A program made the position numbers and the translations under genes. From NCBI GenBank assembly GCA_030704615.1, contig CM060734.1, forward strand, positions 32,006,042 to 32,070,041: a stretch of 64,000 bases of DNA, written 5' to 3'. The DNA comes from Takakia lepidozioides. Taxonomy: Eukaryota; Streptophyta; Takakiopsida; Takakiales; Takakiaceae. Positions 19,536 to 31,909 of the stretch are shown in pieces. Position 1 is the first letter of the stretch. Each line of letters starts with the position of its first letter. The notes under the pieces are model-generated. The model searched no databases, was not told where the DNA came from, and saw only the letters and a program-made list of their open reading frames with translations.

Positions 19536-21210
19536 GGTCTCACATGCCAAGAGCTACTGATATGTAGGCCTTCGTCCGATGGCAATACCAAAGAAGTGTT
19601 GGGTATTGGCAAAAATCTGACATTTGGATACCATAGTGGTATTAATAACACTGTTGGTGTGGTGTTTGAGGGGTATCAATATAGTAAGAGTTTTGAAAAG
19701 CCTCGATACCAAGCAATAGCAATACTGGTCTGGTAACAAACAAGCTATATTGAAAGAAAAGTCCCACTTCTCATACTACATTAAAAACATATACCGAATA
19801 AACATGCTTCTCATTGAATCTACTCTTCAGCTTTTGTAATTCATCTTCGTTTGCATTTAAGAGCTCAGATTCAAGATTGAAAAATCTCTCAAAAGTTACC
19901 TACTCATACCTTAATTTTTCCTCACAAAATGGATGTGGTATTGGTATGAGGTACGAGATCTTCAACCACCTACCAGGTTGGTATGGTATTGCCCACAATA
20001 TTAGTAAACACAATATTGGCCCAATATCGGTATATGGTGGGTGGTGGCATGAGCTGATTCCAGACTGGTCCGGTACTTCGAACCAATATTATATATACAC
20101 TAGTATTGGTACCCAGTTATTTATCGAGGCTGTTTTTTACGACTGTGAAACCAAATCTTTTTTTTCTAAGTAAAGCAAATGGGGCATTGTTTTAAAAAAA
20201 AAAAATTACCGGCGAAAAATCTCTAGACTTCAACCTGGAAAATGGGTCAGCTACGTGTACCAAGGAATCATGGGGAAAGACACTAAGGTAGTGGTATCTA
20301 AAAGTGTGCATTTAAGCCATCGTTTTTTGTATTGGTGAATTTTTGCCAGATTTCGACCTCAAAAATAAAATGGAATATTCTGTCAAAATTCCCTATTTTT
20401 TCATGGATGAAATCGCCAAACATCTCCAAATAAAAGATAAATTATGGATGAATTAGCCAAATATGGATGATATAAATGGATTACAGTAGAGAGCTGGATT
20501 TAGTGGATGAACATAATGTACGGCTATTTTTTTGGTAGCCACTCGTGCTAAATTTCTCAAAACAATGCTGATTTAAGCAGTGTGTACTGCTCAAAGGGTG
20601 CAATGTAATAAATGCATGGAATTCATGTAAGCCCTGCCGTATAGTAATTATGAATATGTAGTAAAAAATCTGGAAGATCTTAGTCTAAACATCTTGTTGA
20701 GCCCTAAATCACCCAGGTGGCACGCACGGTAATATCCAATGGACTTTCATTTATGGCATGCACCAGAAGTTGAACGGATGTCATTCATTAAATGACAGAA
20801 TATTCTCTTGACAACTGTCTCGATCGAATGGGAAGTCTAATCGAAAGTATCGGTGCTAAAGCAGCTGAAACCCATTGCGTAGTCCTGCCTAGAGAAGGCA
20901 AGGCCAACAAAAATTACATGCAGAATAGCAAATGAAGACACAATCACTTGTGCAAAGCACATATTAATTTTCCACTGATGTATTATATATGAATTATCAA
21001 AGTCAAAGTACCTATTAAAGACATCAAAGACATAGGATGGGAGTTGAATGTGCCCATGCCAGCCTGTTGGGCTTCGCTGGAGATGGAGGCCCTTGGAGAT
21101 GGAGGCCCTTGGAAATTGACGTCCTTGACGGGGGACCGCAATCAAATCCCCACCCCCTAGCTTGCCCTTGTGCCTAAATTATAGAATAAAACATTGAATT
21201 TTTCATAAGG
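19536..21210. other. Intergenic, no gene seen
   Basis: AT-rich DNA with many scattered GGTATTGG/CCAATACC-type words between 19600 and 20110 and an A-run near 20193-20205. Frames are short and lack recognisable domains. It may be old transposon debris. Confidence 0.6.
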
Positions 21211-21355
21211 TTGCAAGATAGTGGATGGATAGCTTGGTGTTAAATGCACTAATTTATATTGTAAGAGTGTTGGATTCAAACCTTGGCCCTGGTGTGATTC
21301 ATTTGATATAATTAGAAGAACTGAGCATAAAATTTTTGTATCTCAAAAAAAAATT
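21211..21355 (+). mobile_element. tRNA-derived SINE-like element
   Basis: A-box-like TAGCTTGGTGTTA near 21229 and B-box-like GGATTCAAACC at 21272-21282 with tRNA-like spacing, followed by about 60 nt and an A-run at about 21344-21352. It is a different family from copy 1. Confidence 0.5.
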
Positions 21356-22280
21356 CAAAGTCCGTGAAGCGGATCTCCGCTCCTCTGTTTGCAATTTGCT
21401 CCCCCGCTCCCTCGGCTCTCCTGTTACTACTCCTGCTCCCCTATGTTACTGCTCCCCAAGAAGGAGAGAGCAGAAATCCGAGAACAGGGGAATAAGCCCC
21501 CCAAGTTTTGGGTGGGCCTGGTTTATTCTAGAGTGGTCCAGGAATTAGCGAGGTCCAGGAAGTAAAAAGGGGGGCTAATCTAATAAGGTCATGTGTATTA
21601 AGGAATGAAATGAAGGGTAAAATAAAAGACGGCAGGAGGGCAATCCTGTATTAAATCGACGATGGTTCACGCACGTGAACCTACGCACTGCGGGCCGCGA
21701 TCTGTCTCGATTGTTCTAGAGTCGATCCTTCTAGAACACTACATGCAGGGTGACGGGTGGTATGGAAAGAGGAACAGATCAGGTCGCAATGACAGAGTGC
21801 ATGAGAGTATGAACGCGATAGGGACATGGCGATGCTGAAGGCGATAGCGCGAAAAAGAGGACCTACGCAGAATGAAGAGAAGATTGGAGGTTGGGTAGCG
21901 CGTGAGCGTGCTCACGTGAGCATAAGGGCATATTCCCGAATTTGCACGAAATTTCCGCGAAATTTCCATTGCGAAACGAATTTGGCGAAACTAAAAACTA
22001 TGTGAAACTAACACATAGATAACACGTAGCCCCTATACCCGATGAGCATGTTACCCTATAGACGTGGTGTTTTCTCCATAACAGGCACGAGAGTGTGCAG
22101 TGAGGCTTCAACTGAAATTGTAGGTCCTCACCCATAGCTAATTTCTCACGGAAGGAATATGTACCACACAACCTGATAATTTTGTAAGGCGAAACTCTAT
22201 ACCAACCTGCCTTATAAGAAATTAACTGCAGCAAAAAGTATGAGAAGCTCACTATTAAAGTCCCCATCACCAAGACCATA
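21356..22280. other. Intergenic, no gene seen
   Basis: Mixed-composition DNA. 21360-21550 is CT-rich then AG-rich. 21930-22000 has repeated GAAATTTCCGCGAAATTTCC-like words. No supported coding frame. Confidence 0.5.
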
Positions 22281-22440
22281 TCACCAAAGTATTTCTTAAA
22301 TACCGGTAAGAGTTTCTCAAACCCACTTCTGCATAGTATTTCTCAAATACCAGTAAGAGTTTCTCAAAGCGAAACCCACTTCTGCATAGTATTTCTCAAA
22401 TACCAGGAAATGTTTCTGAATGCGAAACCCACTGCTGCAC
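22281..22440. repeat. Three-copy tandem repeat, unit about 55-60 bp
   Basis: Units contain AGTATTTCTCAAATACC, then TTTCTCAAAGCGAAACCCAC, ending TTCTGCAT. Copies begin near 22285, 22333 and 22388, and the first is shortened. Confidence 0.75.
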
Positions 22441-22479
22441 ACGTTTGTGTCCATATCACCAAGTCTGTCTCAAATACCA

Positions 22480-23060
22480 TATACTTCAATTATCCAAATG
22501 TTCAACAGACTCGTAAATTTTTTTTAGGATGGGTAGATCCAAAAGTTTCGCCTCCCGGTCATTTGGTTCATTGCAAATTATTGAGAGACAGGGGACTTCA
22601 CACATTTGTTGGCATGGTGGGCTACTGTCTAAAAGACATCAATGAACCGCATTTCCGGTCTGTGCATAAGGGTATTGTTGCTGAGTAGATGCAACAGGGC
22701 ATGGATGAATATGTCAAGTTCGGTGTATTTGCCTCAAAAAACCGGGTCTGCCTCTCACACCAAAATATGTTGGAGCGTGCACAGATGTGGCATAAATACA
22801 AAATGCCTAAAAGCTCTCGGCTGCACTCCCTGCAGTTCTTCTTCACATGTTAAGGTCCGGGCAATTCTATTCTACAGCAGGGTGGGTGGTTCCATTCAAA
22901 AACAACGGCATGGACTACGAAAGATCCATATGTATTTGGAAATATATGGTTTCACCACAAGAGCTCGCCATGTAGCAGAATTTTCTTTGAGGGCTCATCT
23001 GTTTTTTCTATGCTTCAGGATTTGACGGCTACAGGGGTTGCCAAAAACGTTGCTATCACA
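22480..23060 (+). pseudogene. Degraded coding fragment, unknown (Rep-like?)
   Basis: The plus-strand frame contains RDRGLHTFVGMVGYCLKD, then NEPHFRSVHKGIVAE, a TAG, and MQQGMDEYVKFG. After a frame change comes ASKNRVCLSHQNMLERAQMW. The GYCLKD-x-x-x-PHF pattern reminds me of replication-initiator-like proteins of some eukaryotic mobile elements, but I cannot name a family. Stops and frame changes show that it is inactive. Confidence 0.35.
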
Positions 23061-24309
23061 ACACTCTCATCGGATTGTAGCGGTTCACAAATTTTGGGTG
23101 CTTCTACTAATCGTGACAGCCTGCAGCCAGACTACATCCCGTTACTCTTCCATCTGTTTGTAGGCATCATGCCTTTTTAGAGCAGATGGGAGCTGTAGCA
23201 ATGTAGCAACGGAGCAATAACACAAGGGAGCAATAACAGGGAAAAGGGGGGGCGGGGAACAACAGAGCGGGAACAAGGGAGCGATGGAGGGGGAGCAAGG
23301 GCGTGGGAGCATGGAGGGTGGGACCTTGGGGGCGTGAAGCGCGAAGGAAGGGCTGCTAGACAGGGATGGGGATTTGACCGTGGGCCCACGAGGGGCCTCT
23401 CCGGCGATAGTACCGGCAAGGCTTGCAAGCACGCATTCAACTTCATCCCATGTCTAGTGTAAGTAAATCATTATGGGGGATAAAATCCGGAAATTCGCCA
23501 AAAGTGCCCGTAGTTGAATATCGGGAGCCTGATTTTGTCAACATGGACCCGTTAAAACATGCCACCTGTTACATAGCCACTTTCTTAAGACCTGGCACCT
23601 CGTTATTTTCGCCACAATGGCATTGGGGCCTTAAGGCGATTTTGGAAAAATGAAAAAATGCAAAAACAGTCTTATGGGGACAGAATAGTTTTAATTTAAA
23701 TCGACAAGCTTGAGGAAATATAACCCCATCAATCCCATGTTGTCATAAGGCAGCCATCAACATGTAAACAACCTAAAAAAGTCCTCATCTCCACCATTAT
23801 CCTAAACAATCCTATCCGCTGCTTTATATGCTACGTTATTGGCCCCTAAAGACAGCTTAAGTCGTGCGTTGGATAGGGTAACCATAACAATAATATCATT
23901 AACATAATAATAGGGTAATAATAATAACATTACCATAACAATAGGGTAATAATAATAATATAACATTACCATAATAGTAGGGTAACCATAACAATAATAA
24001 CATTACCATAATAGTAGGGTAACCATAGTAATAACTAAGAACACTACCATAATAATAGTAATTGTTATTGAGAACTAAAGTAAGAGGATGGATGAATGTA
24101 CCTTGAAGCAACCAAGGCCCTTCCCTGTTATTTACTATTATTATTATTTTGAGAAATCAAAACATTCTATAAATAAATGCGAAGGGAGAGGATTAAAAAC
24201 CCTGAAAGCCATAGGCTCAAACACATAGAGATGAGTACGAGGGGCGGGGCATCGCCACCCAAGAAAAGAAATAACACACACAACGTTCAACTGAAGACAC
24301 AAGCCTACG
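23061..24309. other. Intergenic with low-complexity stretches
   Basis: 23185-23330 is purine-rich with GGGAGCAA-type words. 23880-24085 is an ATA/ACC-rich microsatellite-like stretch with repeated AACATTACCATAA and TAGGGTAA units. No gene is supported. Confidence 0.6.
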
Positions 24310-24425
24310 TTTAGGGTCAGTGAAAAGGGACCGCATCATGTAGCCCAGGCAAGCCACTGTTCACAAATCAGGCCCCTTAATTTTAGTGAGAGGAAAGAAT
24401 AACCTCCTAGACCAATTGTGAGCTG
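24310..24425 (-). mobile_element. SINE 3' body fragment (copy 2)
   Basis: On the minus strand it reads GAGGTTATTCTTTCCTCTC and then ATTAAGGGGCCTGA, close to the body of the SINE at 240-310. No polymerase III boxes were found, so it looks truncated. Confidence 0.5.
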
Positions 24426-24589
24426 TTTCTTGAAAAAGAAATATACTATTATCTTGGTGGCTTTGGTAGATTATTGTCTACTTTTGCCCAGCTTCGCTGA
24501 CCTTGCTCTTTACCCGGCTCGCTGCTGTCTTGTTTTGGTCGGGAATGACCGTGTTTCTGCCTTATGGCTTCTTGAGGGTTTATATATAT

Positions 24590-25290
24590 ATCCTTAGAAC
24601 GAAACCTGGGAGCGACAGCCCACAATTCAGGCCCTTGAGCAGGGGAAAAATAACCAGTGTTGGGCGGATATAGAGTGATCCGGATATAACCCGTGGATCG
24701 GGATCCGGGCAGCTATTTGATATCCGACTATTATTAATATCTGGCGGATACATAAAACAGAGGATCCGGAGAGGATCCTACCCGCCGGATATAATAAGGA
24801 TTAATAACCGTATTGTATCCGGACATATAGTCAAAATATCGGATCTCAACCGGATATAAGAAGGGTTAAGGAAAAAAATAAAAAATAATTTTTTATTAGA
24901 ATTGTAATGATTTAAATTAATTAATTTTTTTAATTGTTTTTTTGTAATTCATATATACGGACTACTCTATAACCGCCATATATTATATTCTGAATATCCG
25001 GGCTTATTTATATCCAGCAGATTTAACTATGCGGCGGATATTAGAAATGCAGATTATTCTAATATCGGGATCCAAAGGATATATCATAAGTTCTCTAATT
25101 TGTCAAGTATCCGGACCCAGCGGATATTATAAAAAGCTAAGAACCGCCCAACACTGAAAATAACCCCCTTTCTTTAGACACAGACCGCCATGAACAATCC
25201 AATCCACACATGGGCAGAGCAGCGGATTCGAACCCCAAACCACCAGGGTGACACACTGTACACTTACCAGCCCATGTGCAGACTTTTCCC
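24590..25290 (-). mobile_element. tRNA-derived SINE split by a hAT-type MITE (copy 3)
   Basis: The minus strand starts with A-box-like TGGGCTGGTAAGTG (about 25263-25276) and a perfect B-box GGTTCGAATCC (25223-25233). After the inserted MITE the body continues with GGTTATTTTTCCCCTG and AAGGGCCTGAATTG, related to the SINE body at 250-310. The 3' boundary is approximate. Confidence 0.6.
24655..25156. mobile_element. hAT-type MITE, 502 bp
   Basis: It starts CAGTGTTGGGCGG and ends with the exact inverted copy CCGCCCAACACTG, a 13-bp terminal inverted repeat. Both sides carry AAAATAAC (24647-24654 and 25157-25164), a perfect 8-bp target duplication diagnostic of hAT transposition. The interior holds many GGATATCCGG/GGATCCGG-type words in both orientations, which look like subterminal transposase sites. 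It encodes nothing, so it needs a transposase from elsewhere. Confidence 0.93.
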
Positions 25291-26360
25291 TTGTAAAACG
25301 TAACAAGTGTGAAATTTCAAAAAATATATATATCGAAGTTGCGATCTGATTGGGTTTGGAAATTTTAAGAGTCAGAGAAAAAACAATTAAAAAAATAATT
25401 GTTTGCATGAAAAATGTCCGAATGGGTGGCTGCCCTTCCGGGTCAGCCGGGGCCGCCCGGCTGCCGCGGTGACCTCGCGACCCGTGATAGCCGTGAAGCA
25501 CGTAGTATACGGTGGGCAGAGGTACCTAGTCCGTATCGATACAAACATACATACATACGGTTGGCGGGGTCGGCGGGGGGGCGCCGCCATGAGGTCACGT
25601 GGACAAAGGTTCTGACTTGCGCACATCTCTCGTCTCTCTCGTCGCTGGGCTGCTCTCGCTCTCTGTTGCTCGCTTGAGAGTCTTGCTGCCAGCCTCACTC
25701 TCATTCTCTAGTGTTTCTAGTGTGTTTCTAGTCTTGTTTGGCGGACAGCCAGTCTTGTCTGACTTTGTCTGTCCTCATCTCTGTCGTGGGGTCTTGTTTC
25801 AGCCCTAGCTCAGCCGTTTGTTGTTTGTGATAGTCTTTCTTCCCTCTTGGGTACTTCAGTCTGTCAGCTCTCTCTCCTTCTCTTCTAAGCTGGTTTACCA
25901 GCCCCTCCCCCCCGGCATGATATCTCTGGAATTTTAAGGGTGATTTTTTTCCCAATATAAATTCAGTGTGGTTGTGACAACTCCGTTTGCGTTATACTCT
26001 GGTTTCAGGTGCCAAAGCCTCTCTGTCCATCTGTTTCTCTTAGTCCAGTCCCTACCTTTTTCTATGGTCTTGTTTCTAAATCTTTGCTGCAACTTCTCCC
26101 GCGTGATTTCACCGCCCACGGAGCCGTACCTTCCATATTCGTGTTGGTTTAATCTGAGTTGCTGCGATGCACCTCCCAGGACTTGGGGTGAAGACGAGAA
26201 ATGATGAAAAACCCACGGACTAATGCAGAGGACACCAAACGGGTGAACAGCTGGAGAAGGTAAGAAAGAGGCGCATAGAAGTGGAGAAGGCGAGGTGTTA
26301 CTCGCGTAAGGGGGCGTGTATATAGAGAAAGACAGCGATAAAGCAAGTAGGTAGAGAGTG
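25291..26360. promoter_or_regulatory. Upstream region of the DUF688 gene
   Basis: 25600-25900 is strongly CT-rich on the plus strand (repeated TCTCTC), like many plant promoters and 5' leaders. A TATATA at 26317-26322 lies about 40 nt before the ATG at 26361. It could be a core promoter, though the leader would then be very short. No coding frame was recognised here. Confidence 0.35.
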
Positions 26361-28617
26361 ATGGAATCACTTTCAGTGCTGCGCTTGAGCTCGCCATTGA
26401 ATTCGCCTCGACGGCATCCGCCGCAGTTTTACACGGAAGATTGCGGAAGTTCGTATTCAACTCCATATGCCAGTGCACCTTCCAGTCCACGGGCTTTTAG
26501 GAAGGAAGTTCAGGAAGCGCCCTTGGGCGAGGTTCGGGCGGCCATACCTTTCGTTTGGGAAAAAGCACCCGGGACACCCAGAGACAGTTCGGAGGAGAAG
26601 GAGGTTAGAGAAGATGAAGAGGATGGATCTGCAAGTGGGTCAGCAGGACCTTCCCGTGAATCATCCATCTCCGAGTTCGAATTTAGTGCTCGATTCACCA
26701 CAGTGGTGGATACATCAGCTGAAAATGCTGAGACCATGTCGACTGCGGATGAGCTTTTCTTCAAAGGCCAGATCTTACCCTTGCGGCTCCCGCCCCGGCT
26801 GCATGCAGTGAAGCATATGCTTGCATCGGATTCAACATCCTCAGATGACTCTAGTAGTGGGTCCTTCAATCTTGGAAGTGTTGCAGCCTCATCAGCCTCA
26901 TCTGCTCCGCAATCGCCACGGTCATCCATAAGCCAAAATCCAGCTGGAAAAATCAGGGCTCTGTTTGGATTGTCGAATCCAGGGGAGTCCAAGGGCATCT
27001 TGGGCATGGAGGAACGATCATCGCGTGCAGACAGAGGCGGACAACGACGGAGTCGGTCTCTCTCCCCCTTACGCATGTTGAGAAGGGGAATTCCCGAGAC
27101 CGAGCGAGAGGGGGATAACTTTTCCTTCGCGGAGTCTTCAGCTGTTGAGAAGAGTGGTGATGGACCTAAGGATTTTTGGCCTAATTTCAAGGAGAAAAGA
27201 TTCCAGAGGCGGACACTGAAGGACCTCCTACTCGCAGCTAGGGAGGCTCCAAACTCAACAGATAAAAGTCCTCGTTCGCATGACTCTACAGAGAGGCCGA
27301 AATCCCTCCCTCGCATTTCAGAGTCTGGAACCGGCTTGGTAAAGAATGTGGACACAGAAGTTGCTACTGCTCTGCCCAGCGGAAGGAAAGGCTCGCTCCC
27401 TCGGTTTTTCTCTCGATTCTCAAAATCATCAAGGTCAGTAAATCTTCTGACCTCCTGTAGAAGAACTTAACTTGGAAGGAGGTAGAGGGCGAAGAAATAC
27501 AAGAAACTTATAATATTTAGAAGAGAAGAGCAACTGTAAGAGGAGGAGAAATAAAGAAATTGTACTGGAGGCCCCTGAGATAATAGAAACCCAGAGCAAC
27601 ATACATCATACGGTGCCCGAAGAAGGCCGAGACCCAAGCTTTTATGTAGGTAAGCTGCTCACAAAGCTGAGAGCGAACAAACCCACAAAAGTACGTGATT
27701 AAGAGGTGCTTACAATATCAATTTCTTCTTTTACCATACCTGAAGTTTATGAGTTCCTCACCTGGAAAAATCTCAGAATCTTTGCTAATGCAAGGAGAAA
27801 ATTATGGAAACTGACCAGGAAATGCCTAGGATTTGTGGCCAAGTTTTGAAGATTTTCATGCCAAGCGTTACGGACACTGAGCAAACAAAGCACCCCCAAA
27901 GCAGCAAAGATTAGTGCTTCCCATGCTATGCACTTCCTTCCAGTAGCTCATTTTAAGCGAAGTCTACAGTACAGAAAGCGTGGTCTAATGAGTACATTAC
28001 TTTATCAGCAGAGGAAGCTCAGTATCTATCTCTCTCTCCACTCTCCCTATGTTTCTGTTTAAACTGTTCACAGGGTCTATATGGTGTGGACATAGTCGGA
28101 GGGCTTAGCATCTACCAGGATTAAATCCAACCTTTAGCCAGATGTTTTAGCATGTATCCACATCTCAAGGGGGAGTTATATTTTGTCTGCAGCTCTTTGT
28201 GGAGTTTTACAGTTCATATCTTCCCCAAGTTATTGCTGTAACCTGTTCACCTTTCATGATCCTTTGAGTGATATGTCAAACAATGACAGTATTCTATACT
28301 CGCCGAGATGGAGATGTCCTTGCAGCCTTTTAGCAGAAAGTGTATGTGTATCTTGGTGTTTTAATAATGATTATGGTTCCTTCCTTCCCTGCCGTTCTCT
28401 GCAATTTTGTTCTGATAAAGTGATAATTTCTTGGGCTTGGATTGTGACCAGGTCTCGGGCTGCTGTGTCATCCCAAGTTGATTCAGTGGGCACAATGGAG
28501 GAGCAATCTGGAAGATCAGTACTGCCTCACAAGATGGATTTACTGATAGTAGGCTGCATGGGGTTGCCTCCATTAAAAAGATACGAAAAGTATGCTGGGC
28601 TGTATGTAAGTCCTTGA
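26361..28617 (+). CDS. DUF688-family plant protein (two exons: 26361-27433, 28452-28617)
   Basis: The long first exon starts at ATG 26361. Near the N-terminus it carries FYTEDCGSSYSTPYASAPSSPR and at about residues 63-74 PFVWEKAPGTPR, the Pro-rich P-F-x-W-E-x-x-P-G-x-P signature of the plant DUF688 family (function unknown). The middle is Ser-rich and acidic. Near the end are FKEKRFQRRTLKDLLLAA and RFFSRFSKSSR. The frame runs on to a stop at 27470, but AAG|GTCAGT at 27434 is a good donor. Using the acceptor at 28450-28451 joins in phase to an exon ending LKRYEKYAGLYVSP before the stop at 28617. The result is about 412 residues. The splice is inferred; the unspliced ending would be the alternative. 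Confidence 0.75.
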
Positions 28618-30121
28618 GAGCTCATGCCATTTCAGCATCGAACATTACTGCATGCAAGCAGCTGCCTCTACTATCTTTCATATTTGAATTTTGGAGACAG
28701 AAGGCCATGCCATGCTGAAGAGATAGAGTGAACCAGGGGTAAACACTGCCTGCATGGCATGTATCAGCAAAGTCTCAACTTGTCAGAAGGCCTCGAATTG
28801 TGGGGTTAGTGTAAACCCAGGTAGAGTGTGCTGCTTGGGTTTTATCCAGGAGTGTGTGTACATTGAGTCACTAGGATCATAGGATGTGAATCACGCAAGA
28901 AGGTGCTGATGCTGCTAGGTAGAGGCAACACACTGTTGCCATTGACAGAACATGAAGTAATTGTAGAGGTCAAGCTGTACAGTGCTGCGTGAAGAGTGTG
29001 AACAAGTTTTGTATATCTGTCTCGGATTGCCTGTAGTTTGCCATGTGCTGATGATACACTCTGGGCAAAAACTGTACATATAATACGAAGATCATACATA
29101 TCTTGGAGAGATGTTCCACGATCTTTCCTTGACCCTATACCTAAACTAGTCTTACAGGGTTTCATCATAGACCTAAACTATCACAAATTCTCCAGGCATT
29201 CCTATGCACGAGACCTGGCTTGTGAGCGCCGAACACTCTAACAGACAAAGAAACATCTAGAGGGGTCAATGAATTGTTGTGCTGATCTTGCAAACACCTC
29301 ACCCCACCATCGCTATCGCAAACAGCTTCAACCGTGGAACACCGAACACCGAGGCTTCAACAAAATCTGGAATCCGAGAAGAGCAATCCTTCTGCACCAC
29401 ACCGCACACTGCAGCACTGCACTCGTATACTCAGAGCTTTCCACACCGTTTTAGGGCTCAAGCGGATGTATGAAAGACTAAATGGATGAATTTATGAATG
29501 AATGGATACGGTAGATGGATTGTGGAGCGAAATTGTGAATCTTCTCTCATCCATGCTTTACGTAGATTCCTCGTTGCTCACATCCACATCCACATCCAGG
29601 AATCATCCCTCCTGTCGATGGTGGGAAGCAGAGAAGAGAGAGCGAGGGATTGTGGCTGCGGACGAGGTGTGGAGGAGAGGGCAGGGCAATGCGTTGATGC
29701 AGAGAAGAAGGGCAGTGGATTCGTGAAATGGGTCTGTAATAAGCTCCAGTTCCGCAGTCTCAAGCACTGTATTTTTGTGTAACTAGGGCACGTCTACGCA
29801 CTTGAGTTTCTTGCTTCCGTTCTCATCAATTGTGCGGGGCTTCTGGCAATGGCTGCGAGGTAAAGACATGAACTTCGGAAAGGGGAGTGGGGGTTCGTCT
29901 GTTGGGCGATGGAGCATGGCGAAATGTAAGCAAAGGGGAGTGGGAGGATATGGTGGTGTTGCTTCGCAAGAGGTAGAAAGCAATCGAGGGCATACCCTCG
30001 GGCAATCGAGCGCCCCTAAGTATTCTTCGATTGCCAGAAGGTTTCTTGGGATTTGAAGCTGTTGTCAATTTCAAGAATCGCAGGACTTTATCTATAGCAT
30101 CTGAAACTGACGAGAGGTACG
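28618..30121. other. Intergenic between DUF688 and Tic22-like genes
   Basis: No recognised coding sequence; all frames are short. It should contain the DUF688 3' UTR and the promoter/leader of the Tic22-like gene. No confident TATA box or polyadenylation signal was picked. Confidence 0.5.
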
Positions 30122-31909
30122 ATGGCGCGCAGCAGTCGCCCAGCCACATGGAGGAAGGAACAGCATCAGAGTATGGTAGCGGTACCGAATTTCCCTTTTC
30201 CGAACCCATCTTTGCCCGCCTTGTTCTCTGGCTTAGCTCAAACGGTGTGCCAGAATGTCATGTCGGCGTTCCAGTCGTTAAAGAATCCAAGGGTGGAGGT
30301 ACTGGAAAGCTTAAATTTCGTAGTGGCACAAAGGCCACTGGTATTGCCTTTTCTGTCCGTCAACTCGGTCTCTCCATCTCCAACGGCCTCGGCCTCTAGC
30401 TCGCCTCGAAAGGTGTTGTCAGCCAGAAGTCGGGTCTCCTCGAAAGAGCCCTCGAGTGAAGGAGGCGAAGTGTCAAGCACAGGGCCAGCCTTCATTGGCC
30501 AGGTGTTTACCATGTGCGATTCGTCAAGAAGGGGTCTAATAGGAGTCCGCCCGGTTGATGCATTCAAGTCTTTGAAGCTACCACCTTATCTGCCATCATT
30601 CCTGACGAAGATGTCATCAGAATGGTTAGGAAAAGCCACTAATTTTTTCTTCAAAGAGGACATGAGGGGTCCCGTGTTCCGATTCTACTTTGATAAAGAT
30701 GAAGCCGCCGCGTACGTGAAGGGTTTGAATCTCTCTGGTAGTGTCATGGGATCATGCCCTCTGGATGCAGCTTACAAGTATGTTAAGGGAAAACCCCCCA
30801 TGTTCAAGTTCATGCCAGATCAAATGCAGGTGCATATGGCAAAGCAATTACTTCGGAAGGACCGGGGAGGCAAAGCAGCCAAGAAGTTCAAAGGAGTTCC
30901 AGTGTTCACTGCCCGGAATCTGACAATAGCCATGTCTACTCCCAATGGTGTCCGTTGGTTTACACCCTACTTTTTTGATAAAAGGCAGCTGGACAGCTTG
31001 ATTGGGCACTCGGTGGACCATTACTACCAGATGCTCATCCAGGCCCGTCGCAGCCAACGCCACAACCAAGTGATTGACAACAATAGTAGTGAACTCCCGG
31101 GTGATGTGATTGATGATGAACCTGACGGACTTCTTGATCCTCCTGAGGTCCAGGAGCTCATGGAGGAGATGGGGCAGGGGGGCGGGGGCATGGAGTGGGT
31201 GGTGGTGAAGGCTTGTGAAGTGCAAGTTCAGGATATGGTGGACAGGGTGTTACTGGGCCATCCATGGAGCCGACGTCTTGCTGGCCTTCAACCTAAGTTT
31301 CCAGTCCTTGTCGACTCCTTCGAACGTAGAGCTGCAGCTGCTGAGTTGGAGGTGATAGAGGAAGGAAAAAATAGGCTAGCAAAGACCGAGGTGATGACAG
31401 ATAGTGAAGACAATGAGCGTCCCAGAAGCTCGGGGGGAGAGGAAGTGGGCAGTACCTCGGGGAGCGATGGAGTAGAGATGGGCCATGGGGATGTCAATGG
31501 GAGGACACAAAATAGTAGAGTAGCAAAGGAGCGCTTCAATCTTTTTGGAAGCAACACCAATATTGGTTTCAAGAGAAAGGACTTGGGTGACGCTGCGAGC
31601 TTGGAGGAGGATTCGGACTTTGAGGGGGGAGAGCCAAGGCAGAAGGAAGAGCAAGAGGGTATGGAAAGATTGCAACCAAAGTTGACCATGATGGGCATTG
31701 CCATGAATGGGCCCGTGAATGGGAATGATGCAGTTCTGCAGAGAGCCATGGCAGCTGCGGCAAAAGACATTGAAGATCGTGTGCGTAAAGGAGAAGGATC
31801 TGGCCAAGAGCATGGCCCCCTTTTCATTGCAGATTTAGGGGCACCTCCTGAAGTTTGGGGTCGAGAAGCTTCCAGCTTTCCAGGTTGGGAGAGTGACGAA
31901 ACTGATTAG
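30122..31909 (+). CDS. Tic22-like family protein
   Basis: A single open frame of 595 codons. Residues about 124-335 form the Tic22-like domain: VFTMCDSSRRGLIGVRPVD, FFFKEDMRGPVFRFYF, DEAAAYVKGLN, GSCPLDAAYKYVKGKPP, FKGVPVFTARNLTIA and WFTPYFFDKRQLD. A second conserved block follows (LLDPPEVQELMEEMG; LQPKFPVLVDSFERRA), then an acidic Ser-rich linker and a conserved C-terminus with PKLTMMGIAM and GPLFIADLG. Tic22 acts in the intermembrane space during protein import at the chloroplast envelope; this longer Tic22-like branch is less studied. The start at 30122 is the first ATG; Met18 is a plausible alternative. It appears intact, with no stop or frameshift. Confidence 0.9.
   Translation: MARSSRPATWRKEQHQSMVAVPNFPFPNPSLPALFSGLAQTVCQNVMSAFQSLKNPRVEVLESLNFVVAQRPLVLPFLSVNSVSPSPTASASSSPRKVLSARSRVSSKEPSSEGGEVSSTGPAFIGQVFTMCDSSRRGLIGVRPVDAFKSLKLPPYLPSFLTKMSSEWLGKATNFFFKEDMRGPVFRFYFDKDEAAAYVKGLNLSGSVMGSCPLDAAYKYVKGKPPMFKFMPDQMQVHMAKQLLRKDRGGKAAKKFKGVPVFTARNLTIAMSTPNGVRWFTPYFFDKRQLDSLIGHSVDHYYQMLIQARRSQRHNQVIDNNSSELPGDVIDDEPDGLLDPPEVQELMEEMGQGGGGMEWVVVKACEVQVQDMVDRVLLGHPWSRRLAGLQPKFPVLVDSFERRAAAAELEVIEEGKNRLAKTEVMTDSEDNERPRSSGGEEVGSTSGSDGVEMGHGDVNGRTQNSRVAKERFNLFGSNTNIGFKRKDLGDAASLEEDSDFEGGEPRQKEEQEGMERLQPKLTMMGIAMNGPVNGNDAVLQRAMAAAAKDIEDRVRKGEGSGQEHGPLFIADLGAPPEVWGREASSFPGWESDETD

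Noticed and set aside
26510-27355. 281-codon minus-strand open frame
   Set aside because: It is antisense to the DUF688 exon, has a composition mirroring it, and no recognisable motif.
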